A stretch of 57,016 bases of DNA, taken from positions 1 to 57,016 of the forward strand of contig JAUYGU010000110.1 of the NCBI GenBank assembly GCA_030690405.1, read 5' to 3'. The position numbers were made by a program, and so were the translations under genes. Below the pieces are notes generated by a model that was not told where the DNA came from, did not search any database, and was given only the letters and a program-made list of their open reading frames with translations. Positions 39,337-47,337 of this stretch are shown piece by piece; the stretch's first letter is position 1; each line of letters starts with the position of its first letter. The stretch comes from Dehalococcoidia bacterium. GTDB taxonomy: Bacteria; Chloroflexota; Dehalococcoidia; SM23-28-2; RBG-16-64-32.

Positions 39337-40589
39337 CCGGCCTGCGGGGGGTCGAGGGGCGAACCTTCGACACGGCTCAAGCCGGGGGCGGTTGCTGGCG
39401 CGGCCGCGGCCACCGCGGGCCGCAGCCATCGGCCGGCCTGAAGGGCCCAGTAGACGGCCAGAGTGACGCCGCCAGCGTAGGCGAGGTTGCCGTCGAACAG
39501 GGCGGTAAGCACGCCGGTCAGGCCCACAAACAGCAGATCACGGCGCTTTTCCACGTTCGCTGCCAGAGATATGTGTTGTATGCCCACGAACAGGAGGAGT
39601 ATGCCGAAGAAGGGCATCGGAATGAGGGTGCGTACGGACTGGGCCGCCGCTCCGAACACGATGGCCAGGGTGATCAGGATCACGCCTAGCAGCGTGGTGG
39701 CCTTGGGGGTGCGAGCGCCCAGACGGTAGTGGGCGGTGAGGCCGCCGGAGCCATGACAGACGGGGAGCCCGCCGAAGAACCCGGCCCAGAGGTTGCCGGC
39801 GGCGATGCTGAGAGATATCCGGCGGGGCGTTGCCCGGTCCGCCCTGTCCGGGAAGTACTGGCGCACGCCGTCAGCAGTGGCGATGACGGAGTTGGCGATG
39901 GTGAGGGGAAGCTGGGCCGTGAGGAGCACCGCCGCCGCGGTCGCGAACGAGTCGGCGCCCGGGAAACCGACAGACATGGAGACGGGGCCCAAGGCAGCGC
40001 CATCCTGCCAGCGCCCGAAGACGAGGCCGGCCGCGACTCCGGCCGCCAGGACGGCCACCGAAGCGGGGATCGTCGGCCGCCTCACCAACAGGACGATGGC
40101 CAGCAGCGCCAGCGGGGCAACGATGACCATCAGGCGCACCGACACGCCCAGGACGGAGAGCGCTGGCTGCGCGGCGTCGGTGGCTATCGGGTCGTCCAGA
40201 AGCCGCAGGGCACCCCTGATGAGCACATAGGCCAAGCCCAACTGGATGCCGCGGACAACGACTGTGGGAACGATGGCGTAGAGCCGGTCGATGAGGCCGG
40301 TGACCGCCAGCACGCCCAGGGAGAGGCTCATGAGGAGTGCGCCGGCGGCGATGACGTCGGGGCTCAGCTGCTCGGCGATCGCTATGGCGGCAAGCGCCTT
40401 CAGCGGCTGCACCGGCATGGGCAAGCCGAAGTACCAACCGGCGCCGATGTAGAGGATGCCGACGCCCAGGAGCGTGGAGGTTGGATTGAGCCCGTTGACC
40501 GCGATCAACGCGGCCTCCAGGGGGATTAGCAGGCCCAGATCGGCGAAGGCGCCGCTGATCTCCGAACGCGATAAGCCCAGACGCGACAT
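39333..40589 (-). CDS. MOT1-type molybdate/sulfate transporter
   Basis: The 418-residue membrane protein has about ten helices and MFS_MOT1/SulP-like repeats: SGAFADLGLLIPLEAALIAV, GWYFGLPMPVQPLKALAAIA, VVVRGIQLGLAYVLIRGA and GLPVCHGSGGLTAHYRLGAR. Relatives carry molybdate or sulfate. Molybdenum enzymes elsewhere in the window make molybdate plausible. The C-terminal end (LSRVEGSPLD) comes from a REP-like insertion. The ATG at 40589 has GAGGT five bases upstream; an ATG at 40601 is possible. It converges with GDPD and overlaps its end by four bases. Confidence 0.83.
   Translation of the reverse strand: MSRLGLSRSEISGAFADLGLLIPLEAALIAVNGLNPTSTLLGVGILYIGAGWYFGLPMPVQPLKALAAIAIAEQLSPDVIAAGALLMSLSLGVLAVTGLIDRLYAIVPTVVVRGIQLGLAYVLIRGALRLLDDPIATDAAQPALSVLGVSVRLMVIVAPLALLAIVLLVRRPTIPASVAVLAAGVAAGLVFGRWQDGAALGPVSMSVGFPGADSFATAAAVLLTAQLPLTIANSVIATADGVRQYFPDRADRATPRRISLSIAAGNLWAGFFGGLPVCHGSGGLTAHYRLGARTPKATTLLGVILITLAIVFGAAAQSVRTLIPMPFFGILLLFVGIQHISLAANVEKRRDLLFVGLTGVLTALFDGNLAYAGGVTLAVYWALQAGRWLRPAVAAAAPATAPGLSRVEGSPLDPPQAG
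39358..39383 (-). repeat. REP-like element at the MOT1 3' end
   Basis: On the minus strand GGCTTGAGCCGTGTCGAAGG resembles the reverse of the CCTTCGACAGGCTCAGG elements at 46529 and 50581. It encodes the last residues of the transporter (LSRVEGSP). Confidence 0.5.
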
Positions 40590-40652
40590 ACGACCTCGCA
40601 TCTACTATCGTCCCGGCAGCCGGAAAGAGTCAATCGGGCGCTGGACTACACA

Positions 40653-40677
40653 CCCGGTGGGGCAGCGCTCCACCGGG
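40653..40677 (-). terminator. Hairpin between the MFS gene and the transporter gene
   Basis: CCCGGTGG (40653-40660) pairs perfectly with CCACCGGG (40670-40677) around a nine-base loop. It lies after the MFS efflux gene on the minus strand. There is no T-run on either side. Confidence 0.35.
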
Positions 40678-40746
40678 GAGCCCCGGACGGCCGTCCGTCA
40701 GGGAATGACCGTGGGCGCAAGCGCACCGCGGAGACGGAGCGCCGTT

Positions 40747-42525
40747 CTAGTCGGCGCGCCTGATCAGGAACGCGAACAGCCCCGCGATGAAGGTCGCGCC
40801 GGCGCCGGCGGCGGCGAGAACCAGCGGCCTGCGCCTCGCCCCGCCGTTGGCGCCGCCGGCGACCGGGGCTACGGCCGCTGGTGACAGCGCCACCTGCGGC
40901 TCCGCCTCAGCGGTCAGCAACTCGCCCTCGAGATCGTGCACCTGGCGGAGCGGCACCTCCCTGAGGAAGACACCAACGAGTACGGCCGCCAGCACCACGA
41001 ACATCGCGACCCAGAAGGCGTCCGCTATGGCCGTGGCGAGTGAGGTCTTGACGGCGAGGATAGACGCTTCGAACATCTGCGAGCCTTGCGGGCCGAGCTG
41101 CTCGAAGGCGCCTCGCACGCCCTCTCGCTGCTGCGGGTTGAGCAGGAACTGCGGGTTGCTCAGCTGCTGCAGAAGCGCCGGGGGCGCGGTCTCGCGCACC
41201 TGGGCGGGCATGTTCACCGCCAGCCCGGAAGAGAGCGAGCTGTTTATCATGGAACCCATGATCGCCACGCCCATCGTCCCGCCGACGGAGCGCAGGAACT
41301 GCATCGTGGAGGTCGCAACGCCCATCACGCGGTGCGACACCGTGTTCTGCACCGCCAGCATGAACAGCGGCAGAGACATCCCCAACCCAATGCCCGTGAT
41401 CACCATGTTCCGCGTGGCGATGAAGTTCGACGAATGGACGTCCATCCGGGAGAGCATGAATACGCCCGCCGCCATGACCAGCAGCCCCGTCACGCCCAGC
41501 AGCCGGTAGCGGCCGAGCCGGGACATGATCTGGCCGCTGATGGCGCTCGCTATCGCCATCGCGATCATCATGGGCATGGTGACGAAACCGGAGTTGGTGG
41601 CGGAAGAGCCGATCACCCCCTGCACGAACAGGGGGATGTAGGATAGCGAGCCGAACATCGCCACGCCGGTGAGGAAGGTAACCACGGCCGAGACCAGGAA
41701 GATGGGGTTGCGGAACAGCCCCATCGGCAGGAGGGGCTCTTCCGCCCGCATCTCGGCCCAGGCGAAGACGGCGAGGGCGGCGAGGGCCCAGCTCAGCATG
41801 CCGATGATCTGCGGTGACGCCCAATCGTAGCGGCTGCCCGCCCAGGAGAAGGCCAGCAGCGCCGGTACAACCGTCGCCACCAGCAGGACGATGCCCCGGT
41901 AGTCCAGCTTCGGGCGGGAGACCGGGCGGATGGACGGCATGCCGAAGAACAGGACGAGCAGGGCGACAGAGCCGAGGGGCAGGTTGACGTAGAAAACCCA
42001 ACGCCAGTTGACGTGGTCCGTCAGGGTGCCGCCGATCAGCGGGCCGAGGACGCTGGCCGAAGCAAAGACGCCTGACATGAGTCCGGCCCACTTGCCCCGC
42101 TCCGCCGGCGGAAACACATCGCCGATGATGGCGAATGCGATCCCCATGATCATGCCCGCGCCCAGCCCCTGCACCGCCCGGAAGGCGATCAGCTGCTCCA
42201 TGTTCTGGGAGGAGCCGGCGAGCGCCGAGCCCAGCAGCAGGATCGCCACCCCCGCTATGTAGAACGGCTTCCGCCCGAACAGGTCGGTCAGCTTGCCAAC
42301 GATCGGAACGGTGGTCGTGGAAGCCACCATGAAGGAGGTGAACACCCAGGGGAAGAGGCCCAGCCCGCCGAAGCTGGCTACGATCCGCGGCACCGAGGTG
42401 CCGACGACCGTCTGGTCCATGGCGGCGGTGAACAGGCCCAGCAGGGTGCCGGCCATCACCACCACCTTGGTGCGGGTGCTCATCTGGGAGATAGAGCTGA
42501 CGCCCGAAGGGACCGCTGCGGCCAC
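40747..42525 (-). CDS. MFS drug efflux transporter, DHA2 (EmrB/QacA) family
   Basis: The 592-residue protein has about 14 membrane helices with DHA2 signatures: LFTAAMDQTVVGTSVPRI (helix 1 motif D1), GKLTDLFGRKPFY (motif A), GLGAGMIMGIAFAIIGDVFP (near motif B) and SVLGPLIGGTLTDHVNWRWV (motif C). It should expel hydrophobic compounds using the proton gradient. The start is a GTG with GGAGG six bases upstream, one base after the MarR stop codon, so the two are translationally coupled. Regulation is expected through the MarR operator at 42998. Confidence 0.92.
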   Translation of the reverse strand: MAAAVPSGVSSISQMSTRTKVVVMAGTLLGLFTAAMDQTVVGTSVPRIVASFGGLGLFPWVFTSFMVASTTTVPIVGKLTDLFGRKPFYIAGVAILLLGSALAGSSQNMEQLIAFRAVQGLGAGMIMGIAFAIIGDVFPPAERGKWAGLMSGVFASASVLGPLIGGTLTDHVNWRWVFYVNLPLGSVALLVLFFGMPSIRPVSRPKLDYRGIVLLVATVVPALLAFSWAGSRYDWASPQIIGMLSWALAALAVFAWAEMRAEEPLLPMGLFRNPIFLVSAVVTFLTGVAMFGSLSYIPLFVQGVIGSSATNSGFVTMPMMIAMAIASAISGQIMSRLGRYRLLGVTGLLVMAAGVFMLSRMDVHSSNFIATRNMVITGIGLGMSLPLFMLAVQNTVSHRVMGVATSTMQFLRSVGGTMGVAIMGSMINSSLSSGLAVNMPAQVRETAPPALLQQLSNPQFLLNPQQREGVRGAFEQLGPQGSQMFEASILAVKTSLATAIADAFWVAMFVVLAAVLVGVFLREVPLRQVHDLEGELLTAEAEPQVALSPAAVAPVAGGANGGARRRPLVLAAAGAGATFIAGLFAFLIRRAD

Positions 42526-42526
42526 G

Positions 42527-42997
42527 CTACGCCTCCACCCGGGCTATCTCTTCCGTCTCCTGCACGTCCAGGGCGGCGGTGAGATCGGTCAGGGCGAGCA
42601 CCAGCCGCTCCAGTTGAAGGTTCGTCAGACGGTCCATCACCTCGTTCATGCGGGCGCGGGCCCCACGCTCCAGCTCCTCCACCGCGCGGGCGCCCTTCGC
42701 GCTCAGGTGGTGCCGGACCAGGCGCCGGTCGCCATGGTCCGACTCGCGCCGGACCAGCCCCTGGCGAACCAACCGGTCGACGATGCGGGTGAGGGTGGAC
42801 GGCGTGACCTTCAGGTGCTCAGCCAGGGCGCCGGCCGAGGCGCCGTCCTCTGCCCGCAGCAGGAAGAGGACGCGCAGCTGCGTCAGCGTCAGCCCCAGCT
42901 CTACCCACGCCTCCAGGTGGCCCGGGTCGGAGCGGGTTATCGCGCGCCCGAACAGGTGGAAGGCCTGTTCGCGGAGACTCTCCCTTGCCGCTGCCAC
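42527..42997 (-). CDS. MarR family transcription regulator
   Basis: The 156-residue protein has the MarR winged helix: LTQLRVLFLLRAEDGASAGA, ALAEHLKVTPSTLTRIVDRL (recognition helix) and LVRRESDHGDRRLVRHHLSA (wing with conserved Asp-Arg-Arg). It sits directly before the MFS efflux gene, the classic arrangement in which MarR represses both genes until a ligand binds. A palindrome (42998-43022) touches its GTG start and covers the -10 box, supporting autorepression. Predicted transcription starts about three bases before the GTG. Confidence 0.92.
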   Translation of the reverse strand: MAAARESLREQAFHLFGRAITRSDPGHLEAWVELGLTLTQLRVLFLLRAEDGASAGALAEHLKVTPSTLTRIVDRLVRQGLVRRESDHGDRRLVRHHLSAKGARAVEELERGARARMNEVMDRLTNLQLERLVLALTDLTAALDVQETEEIARVEA

Positions 42998-43035
42998 AAC
43001 ACTTGCATATTATGCAACTGTTTCCACAGAGTCAA
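42998..43035 (-). promoter_or_regulatory. marR-MFS promoter and MarR operator
   Basis: On the minus strand -35 TTGACT (43035-43030) and -10 TAATAT (43012-43007) are 17 bases apart. A 25-base palindrome (42998-43022) covers the -10 region: core TTGCATA-t-TATGCAA with flanking AACA and TGTT. Repressor binding here would block RNA polymerase. Confidence 0.78.
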
Positions 43036-43101
43036 TAGTTCGCCGGCGGCTAACAGTCCGGCCGGTTGGATGCCCCCGCGCGCGGCTGGTAGGATAGGGG
43101 C

Positions 43102-44250
43102 GTGAAGACCGAGTTCGAGCCCGTCACCGAGAACGCCGCGCTGAAAGAGGCGATCGTCGCCCGCATCCGCTCTGAAGGAGCGCTGACGTTCCGCGACTTC
43201 ATGGACGCCGTGCTCTATCACCCCCAGCACGGCTACTACCGGTCGCGCCGGGAGAAGATGGGCCGCGAGGGCGACTACCTTACCAGCCCGGAGGTGAGCC
43301 CCATCTTCGGCGTGCTGCTGGGCCGCCAGCTGCGGGAGATGTGGCAGGCGATGGGCGAGCCCCGCCGCTTCGACGTGGTGGAGGCCGGCGCCGGCACGGG
43401 CCGCCTCTGCCTCGACATCCTTCGCTGGGCCCGATCGCACGCGCCCGGCCTGCACGCCGCCCTCGCCTACACGATCGTGGAGGTGAGCGAGGCGCTGGCC
43501 GAGCGACAGCGGGAGACGCTGGCGGAAGAGAGCTGCGATGTCCGCTGGTGCGCGGAGCTGCCGGACACAATCGAGGGCTGCCTGCTGAGCAACGAGCTTC
43601 TGGACTCCTTCCCGGTGCACCGGATGAGCGTGAGCGAGGGCGCCCTGCTGGAGGTGTTCGTGGGCTGGGACGGCGTCCGCTTCGTGGAGGAGCTTCGCCC
43701 GCCCTCGGCGCCGGAGCTGGAGACTTACTTCAACCGCCTGGGTCTCCTCCCCGGCGAAGGCTGTTCCGCAGAGGTGAACCTGGCGGCGCTGGAGTGGATG
43801 CAGCAGGCGAGCCGGGCGCTGCGCTCCGGCTTTCTCCTCACCCTGGACTACGGTTACGAGGCGCCTGAGCTGTACGCCCCCTGGCGAAGAGACGGGACGC
43901 TCCTCTGCTTCCACCGTCACAACGCCGCCGCCGACCCCTACGCCCGCCTTGGCCGCCAGGACATCACGAGCCACGTAGACTTCACCTCGCTGCGACGGGC
44001 GGGAGAGGAGTCCGGACTGCGCACGCTCGGGCTCGTCTCCCAGAGCGAATTCCTGACGAACCTCGGCATCGCCGAGGCGATGGCGCCGCCGGCAGAGGGC
44101 GATGTGGACCTCGAAGAGTACTACGCACGGCGGCGGGCCGTATCGGAGCTGGTGGACCCGGCGGCCCTGGGGCGCATCCGCGTGCTGGCCCAGGCGAAGG
44201 GCGTCCGCGAGCCGCGCCTGACGGGGCTGCTAGGAGGTTCGAATGCTTGA
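43102..44250 (+). CDS. MidA/NDUFAF7-type SAM-dependent methyltransferase
   Basis: The 382-residue protein matches the COG1565 family: LTFRDFMDAVLYHPQHGYY, GREGDYLTSPEVSPIFGVLLG, the SAM-binding VVEAGAGTGRLCLDIL, and LLSNELLDSFPVHRM. NDUFAF7 methylates an arginine of a complex I subunit; bacterial members are less studied. A TAGGAT box (43090-43095) is 12 bases before the GTG start, with no ribosome site, so the mRNA is probably leaderless. The peroxiredoxin gene begins inside its last codons. Confidence 0.88.
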   Translation: MKTEFEPVTENAALKEAIVARIRSEGALTFRDFMDAVLYHPQHGYYRSRREKMGREGDYLTSPEVSPIFGVLLGRQLREMWQAMGEPRRFDVVEAGAGTGRLCLDILRWARSHAPGLHAALAYTIVEVSEALAERQRETLAEESCDVRWCAELPDTIEGCLLSNELLDSFPVHRMSVSEGALLEVFVGWDGVRFVEELRPPSAPELETYFNRLGLLPGEGCSAEVNLAALEWMQQASRALRSGFLLTLDYGYEAPELYAPWRRDGTLLCFHRHNAAADPYARLGRQDITSHVDFTSLRRAGEESGLRTLGLVSQSEFLTNLGIAEAMAPPAEGDVDLEEYYARRRAVSELVDPAALGRIRVLAQAKGVREPRLTGLLGGSNA

Positions 44251-44707
44251 CATGCCGCAGCCGGGGACGCCGGCCCCCGACTTCGAGCTGCCCAGCACAC
44301 AGGGCGCTCTCCGCCTGAGCGACCTCACAGCCGCCGGGAAGGTCGTGCTCGCCTTCTACCAGGAGGACAACACGCCGCTCTGCTCCAGCGCACTGTTGGT
44401 GCTGAAGGAGGACTACGACCTGATGCACCAGCTCCGCGCGGAGATCGTCGCGGTGAGCGCGGACGGCCTGGAGGCGCACGAGGAGTTCGCCCGCAGGCTG
44501 GGCGGGCTGCCGTTCCCGCTGGCGAGTGACCGCGACCTGGAGGCGGCGCGCGCCTACGGCGTCCTGGACGACGGCGGCAGGCGCTCACGCCGGGCCGTGT
44601 TCGTCATCGATAAGGGCGGGACGGTCCTGCACGTGGTGCCCTGGTTCCAGCCCGGCAACCCCATCCAGTACGAGGAGATCTTCGCCGCCCTCGGCTTTGA
44701 GGTCTGA
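44243..44707 (+). CDS. Peroxiredoxin (AhpC/TSA, Bcp-like)
   Basis: The 154-residue protein has a thioredoxin-fold peroxiredoxin pattern: GTPAPDFELPSTQGALRLSD, then VVLAFYQEDNTPLCSSALLV, where Cys47 of TPLC is the peroxidatic cysteine (TPGC in Bcp), and FVIDKGGTVLHVV. No clear resolving cysteine is seen at the Bcp +5 position, so a one-cysteine mechanism is likely. It should reduce peroxides in the cytoplasm. It overlaps the methyltransferase gene by eight bases. Confidence 0.87.
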   Translation: MLDMPQPGTPAPDFELPSTQGALRLSDLTAAGKVVLAFYQEDNTPLCSSALLVLKEDYDLMHQLRAEIVAVSADGLEAHEEFARRLGGLPFPLASDRDLEAARAYGVLDDGGRRSRRAVFVIDKGGTVLHVVPWFQPGNPIQYEEIFAALGFEV

Positions 44708-44708
44708 T

Positions 44709-45083
44709 ATGGCCGAAGGCGCCGATCAAGACCGGCGAAGAGGGAGGCTGCCCATCCTGGCGGGCCGACTGCTGGCCACAGCGTTCACGGCGTTCATCCT
44801 GCTCTTCGCCATTGGCGAGGCAGCCACAGAGGGGCTTGGCTTATCGGCCGAGGGCATCGGCGTGGCCACTGTGTTCGGACTGGCGGCGCTGTCCGTGATC
44901 CTCGCCTGGCGGGACGCAGCGCTCGGAGTCCTTGCGCTCGCCGCCGTGGGTCTCGCAATCACCATCCTCGTCGCCGTTACCGCCGAGGCGAACCAGGTCC
45001 GCGCCATGGCGATTATGAGCTCGCCTTACTTCATCTCCTCCATCCTGGTCTGGTTCGGCGTGCGGAGGCTGGCCAAGGCGTGA
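44709..45083 (+). CDS. Membrane protein of unknown function
   Basis: The 124-residue protein has a charged start (EGADQDRRRGR) and four predicted membrane helices (residues about 17-37, 46-64, 70-90, 100-118). No family motif is recognised. It begins one base after the peroxiredoxin stop codon, and the IscU-like gene overlaps its end by four bases, so it belongs to a tightly packed operon. Confidence 0.6.
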   Translation: MAEGADQDRRRGRLPILAGRLLATAFTAFILLFAIGEAATEGLGLSAEGIGVATVFGLAALSVILAWRDAALGVLALAAVGLAITILVAVTAEANQVRAMAIMSSPYFISSILVWFGVRRLAKA

Positions 45084-45457
45084 CCGCCTACTCCGACGCG
45101 GTGCGCGACCACTTCGAGAACCCGCGCAACACCGGCGAGATTCTCGATGCCGACGCCATCGGCTACGAGACGAACCCCGTCTGCGGCGACACGATGCGCC
45201 TCACCCTGCGGATCAACGGCGGGCGCATCGCCGAGGCGCGCTTCCTGGCCTCCGGCTGCCCAGCAGCGATCGCCGCCAGCAGCGTCTGCACGGAGATGAT
45301 CCGCGGCCTCTCGCTGGCGGAGGCGGAGGCGCTCACGAAGGAGCAGTACGCGGCCGCGCTGGGCGGCCTGCCGCCCGGCAAGATGCACTGCTCCGTCCTG
45401 GCCGCGGACGCCGTCAAGGCGGCCGCCGCCGACTACAGGCGACGGGAGGCCCGCTAG
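45080..45457 (+). CDS. IscU/NifU-like Fe-S scaffold protein
   Basis: The 125-residue protein has the NifU-N/IscU fold motifs: HFENPRNTGEILDADAIGYE, NPVCGDTMRL (Cys35), FLASGCPAAIAASSVCTEMI (Cys60) and KMHCSVLAADAV (Cys104). All three cluster-binding cysteines are kept and Asp37 of CGD is present. It assembles transient Fe-S clusters for transfer; a cysteine desulfurase is not nearby. GTG start, overlapping the membrane-protein gene by four bases. Confidence 0.88.
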   Translation: MTAYSDAVRDHFENPRNTGEILDADAIGYETNPVCGDTMRLTLRINGGRIAEARFLASGCPAAIAASSVCTEMIRGLSLAEAEALTKEQYAAALGGLPPGKMHCSVLAADAVKAAAADYRRREAR

Positions 45458-45777
45458 CGGCGCTGCTGGCCGGGACCGTGCTGGAGGGTCCACTTGGCAT
45501 CCTCCAGCGCCCGCTCCGCCGCCACCAGAGGCGTAACCTCCCACTCCAGGTAGGCTGACAGCGGCAGCCGGTTCAGCATCTCGGACAGCTCCTCGTTGGA
45601 GGCGACGTCGGCGATCACGATGCCCGACCGCTGGCCGATCAGCACCCCGCCGGCCACGACCTTGCCGTCGTTTTCGAGCTGCTTGATCACCTCCCAGGTG
45701 GAGACGACCATCCCGAGGTAGAGCTCGCGGGGGACCGGCGGGACATCCGGCAGGCGCGCTTTGACGAAGAACAGCAT
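45454..45777 (-). CDS. Muconolactone-isomerase-like dimeric ferredoxin-fold protein
   Basis: The 107-residue protein has the short ferredoxin-like fold of muconolactone delta-isomerase: MLFFVKARLPDVP at the start, VIKQLENDGKVVAGGVLIG, GIVIADVASNEELSEMLNRL, and a C-terminal strand YLEWEVTPLV. Such proteins are often catalytic, but many homologues have no known substrate. The ATG at 45777 has GGAGG seven bases upstream. It overlaps the end of the convergent IscU-like gene by four bases. Confidence 0.7.
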   Translation of the reverse strand: MLFFVKARLPDVPPVPRELYLGMVVSTWEVIKQLENDGKVVAGGVLIGQRSGIVIADVASNEELSEMLNRLPLSAYLEWEVTPLVAAERALEDAKWTLQHGPGQQRR

Positions 45778-45909
45778 GCGTGGCCTCCTGGCAGGACTTG
45801 CAGAGATTATACCCGCTGGCCGGGCACCCTGCCTGACCTTCACGTAAACGGTTGTCGGGCCTGACCTTAAGGCTTTAGAATGATGTAACCACGGAGGTTG
45901 CGGCCGCCC

Positions 45910-46809
45910 ATGCGAAGGTTCGAGTATTTCGCCCCCCAGAGCCTTGCTGAAGCCATCGCCCTGTTCGGGGAGAAGGGCGAAGGCGGTCGCGCCCTGGCCG
46001 GCGGCACGGACCTCGTGCCGCAGATCAAGGAAGGCGGCAAGATACCGATGCCCTCCTACCTCGTGAGCCTCCGCCGCCTGCCGGAGCTGCGCGGCATCGA
46101 GTTCAGCGAGAGCAACGGACTGCGCATCGGCGCCGGCGTCACGATGGCGGAGCTGGCCGAATCGCCCGTCGTACGGGAGCGCTACCGCGCGCTGGCCGAC
46201 GGCGCCGGCGTCGTCGGCTCGGTCCAGACGATGAACATGGCGACCGTCGGCGGAAACGTCTGCAACGCCGCCCCCTCCGCCGACACGGCGCCGGCCCTCC
46301 TCGCCTACGAGGCGGTGGCCGTGATCGCCGGGCCGGACGGGGAGCGGGAGCTGCCGCTGGCGGAGTTCTGGCGCGGCCCGAACGCGACGGCACTCCAGCC
46401 GGGCGAGCTGCTGCGGCAGTTGCGGCTGCCCGTCCCACCCCCGAACACCGGCGGCGTGTACGTGCGCCGGACGCCGCGCAAGCAGATGGACATCGCGGTC
46501 GTGGGCGTGGCGGTGCTGCTGACCCTGGACCCTTCGACAGGCTCAGGGCAGAGCGGAGACCGAATCCGGCAAGCCCGTGTGGCCCTCGGCGCTGTCGCGC
46601 CCACGGCCATCCGCGCCCGCCAGGCCGAGGCGGCGCTGGAGGGGCAGCCGGCGGGCGAATCAGTCTTCGCGAAGGCCGCCCAGGCCGCCGCCGCGGAGGC
46701 GAGGCCGATCAGCGACCAGCGTGGCTCGGCGGAGTTCCGCCGCCATCTGGTGCGGGTCACCACGGAGCGCTGCCTGCAGGAGGCGGCGCGACGGGCCGGC
46801 GAAGCATAG
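45910..46809 (+). CDS. Molybdenum hydroxylase FAD-binding subunit (CoxM-like)
   Basis: The 299-residue protein has the FAD motifs of the medium subunit: AGGTDLVPQIKEG near residue 30 and TMNMATVGGNVCNAAPSADTAP near 110, followed by a CO-dehydrogenase flavoprotein C-terminal domain. It passes electrons from the 2Fe-2S subunit to an acceptor. A REP-like insertion encodes DPSTGSGQSGD in a surface loop near residue 210 without breaking the frame. The ATG at 45910 is 12 bases after GGAGG; a TTG at 45898 is an alternative. First gene of the three-subunit operon. Confidence 0.9.
   Translation: MRRFEYFAPQSLAEAIALFGEKGEGGRALAGGTDLVPQIKEGGKIPMPSYLVSLRRLPELRGIEFSESNGLRIGAGVTMAELAESPVVRERYRALADGAGVVGSVQTMNMATVGGNVCNAAPSADTAPALLAYEAVAVIAGPDGERELPLAEFWRGPNATALQPGELLRQLRLPVPPPNTGGVYVRRTPRKQMDIAVVGVAVLLTLDPSTGSGQSGDRIRQARVALGAVAPTAIRARQAEAALEGQPAGESVFAKAAQAAAAEARPISDQRGSAEFRRHLVRVTTERCLQEAARRAGEA
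46529..46556 (+). repeat. REP-like element inside the FAD subunit gene
   Basis: CCCTTCGACAGGCTCAGGGC forms an imperfect hairpin and lies in a loop-coding region. The resulting PSTGSGQSG peptide is a typical translation of this element and is absent from usual family members. Confidence 0.6.
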
Positions 46810-46818
46810 AACCGAGGC

Positions 46819-47325
46819 ATGATGTCCAAGCAGATTATCACCATCACCGTCAACGGCGAGCCGCGAGAGCTGGCGGTGGAGCCGAACTGGACGCTGCTTG
46901 AGACCGTGCGAGAGCAGCTCAGCCTCACCGGCAGCAAGGAGGGCTGCGGTACGGGCGACTGCGGGGCCTGCTCCATGATCCTTCGAGAACCTCAGGATGA
47001 GCGGGGCAGGCTGGTCACCTCCTGCCTGATGCTGGCGCCGGAGGCGGATGGCTGCGAGGTCACCACCATCGAGGGGATCGCCCCTTCGCCGGGCACAGGC
47101 AACGGCGAGCTGCACCCGGTGCAGCAGGCGTTCATCGATAGCGGCGGCGTCCAGTGCGGCTTCTGCACGCCGGGCATGATCATGGCGGCGAAGGCGCTGC
47201 TGGACCGCAACCCGCGGCCCACGCTGGAGGACGTCCGGCTGGGGCTGGCGGGCAACCTCTGCCGCTGCACCGGGTGCACGAAGATATACGAGGCGGTGCT
47301 TGCCGCCGCCGAGAGGACCGGCTAG
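46819..47325 (+). CDS. Molybdenum hydroxylase 2Fe-2S subunit (CoxS-like)
   Basis: The 168-residue protein has the plant-type ferredoxin cluster motif [13 protein letters not shown], a lone cysteine in TSCLMLAP, and the second cluster motif CGFCTPGM...[13 protein letters not shown]. It shuttles electrons from the molybdenum centre to FAD. A REP-like element encodes [10 protein letters not shown] between the first cluster loop and the strand holding the last cysteine, in frame. It begins nine bases after the FAD subunit gene. Confidence 0.93.
   Translation: MMSKQIITITVNGEPRELAVEPNWTLLETVREQLSLTGSKEGCGTGDCGACSMILREPQDERGRLVTSCLMLAPEADGCEVTTIEGIAPSPGTGNGELHPVQQAFIDSGGVQCGFCTPGMIMAAKALLDRNPRPTLEDVRLGLAGNLCRCTGCTKIYEAVLAAAERTG
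46978..47004 (+). repeat. REP-like element inside the 2Fe-2S subunit gene
   Basis: ATCCTTCGAGAACCTCAGGA, continuing into TGAGCGG, is a second REP-like type, with the CCTTCGAG/CTCAGG hairpin core. It is in frame within the ferredoxin domain. Confidence 0.55.
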
Positions 47326-47337
47326 AGGGAGCGCTTC

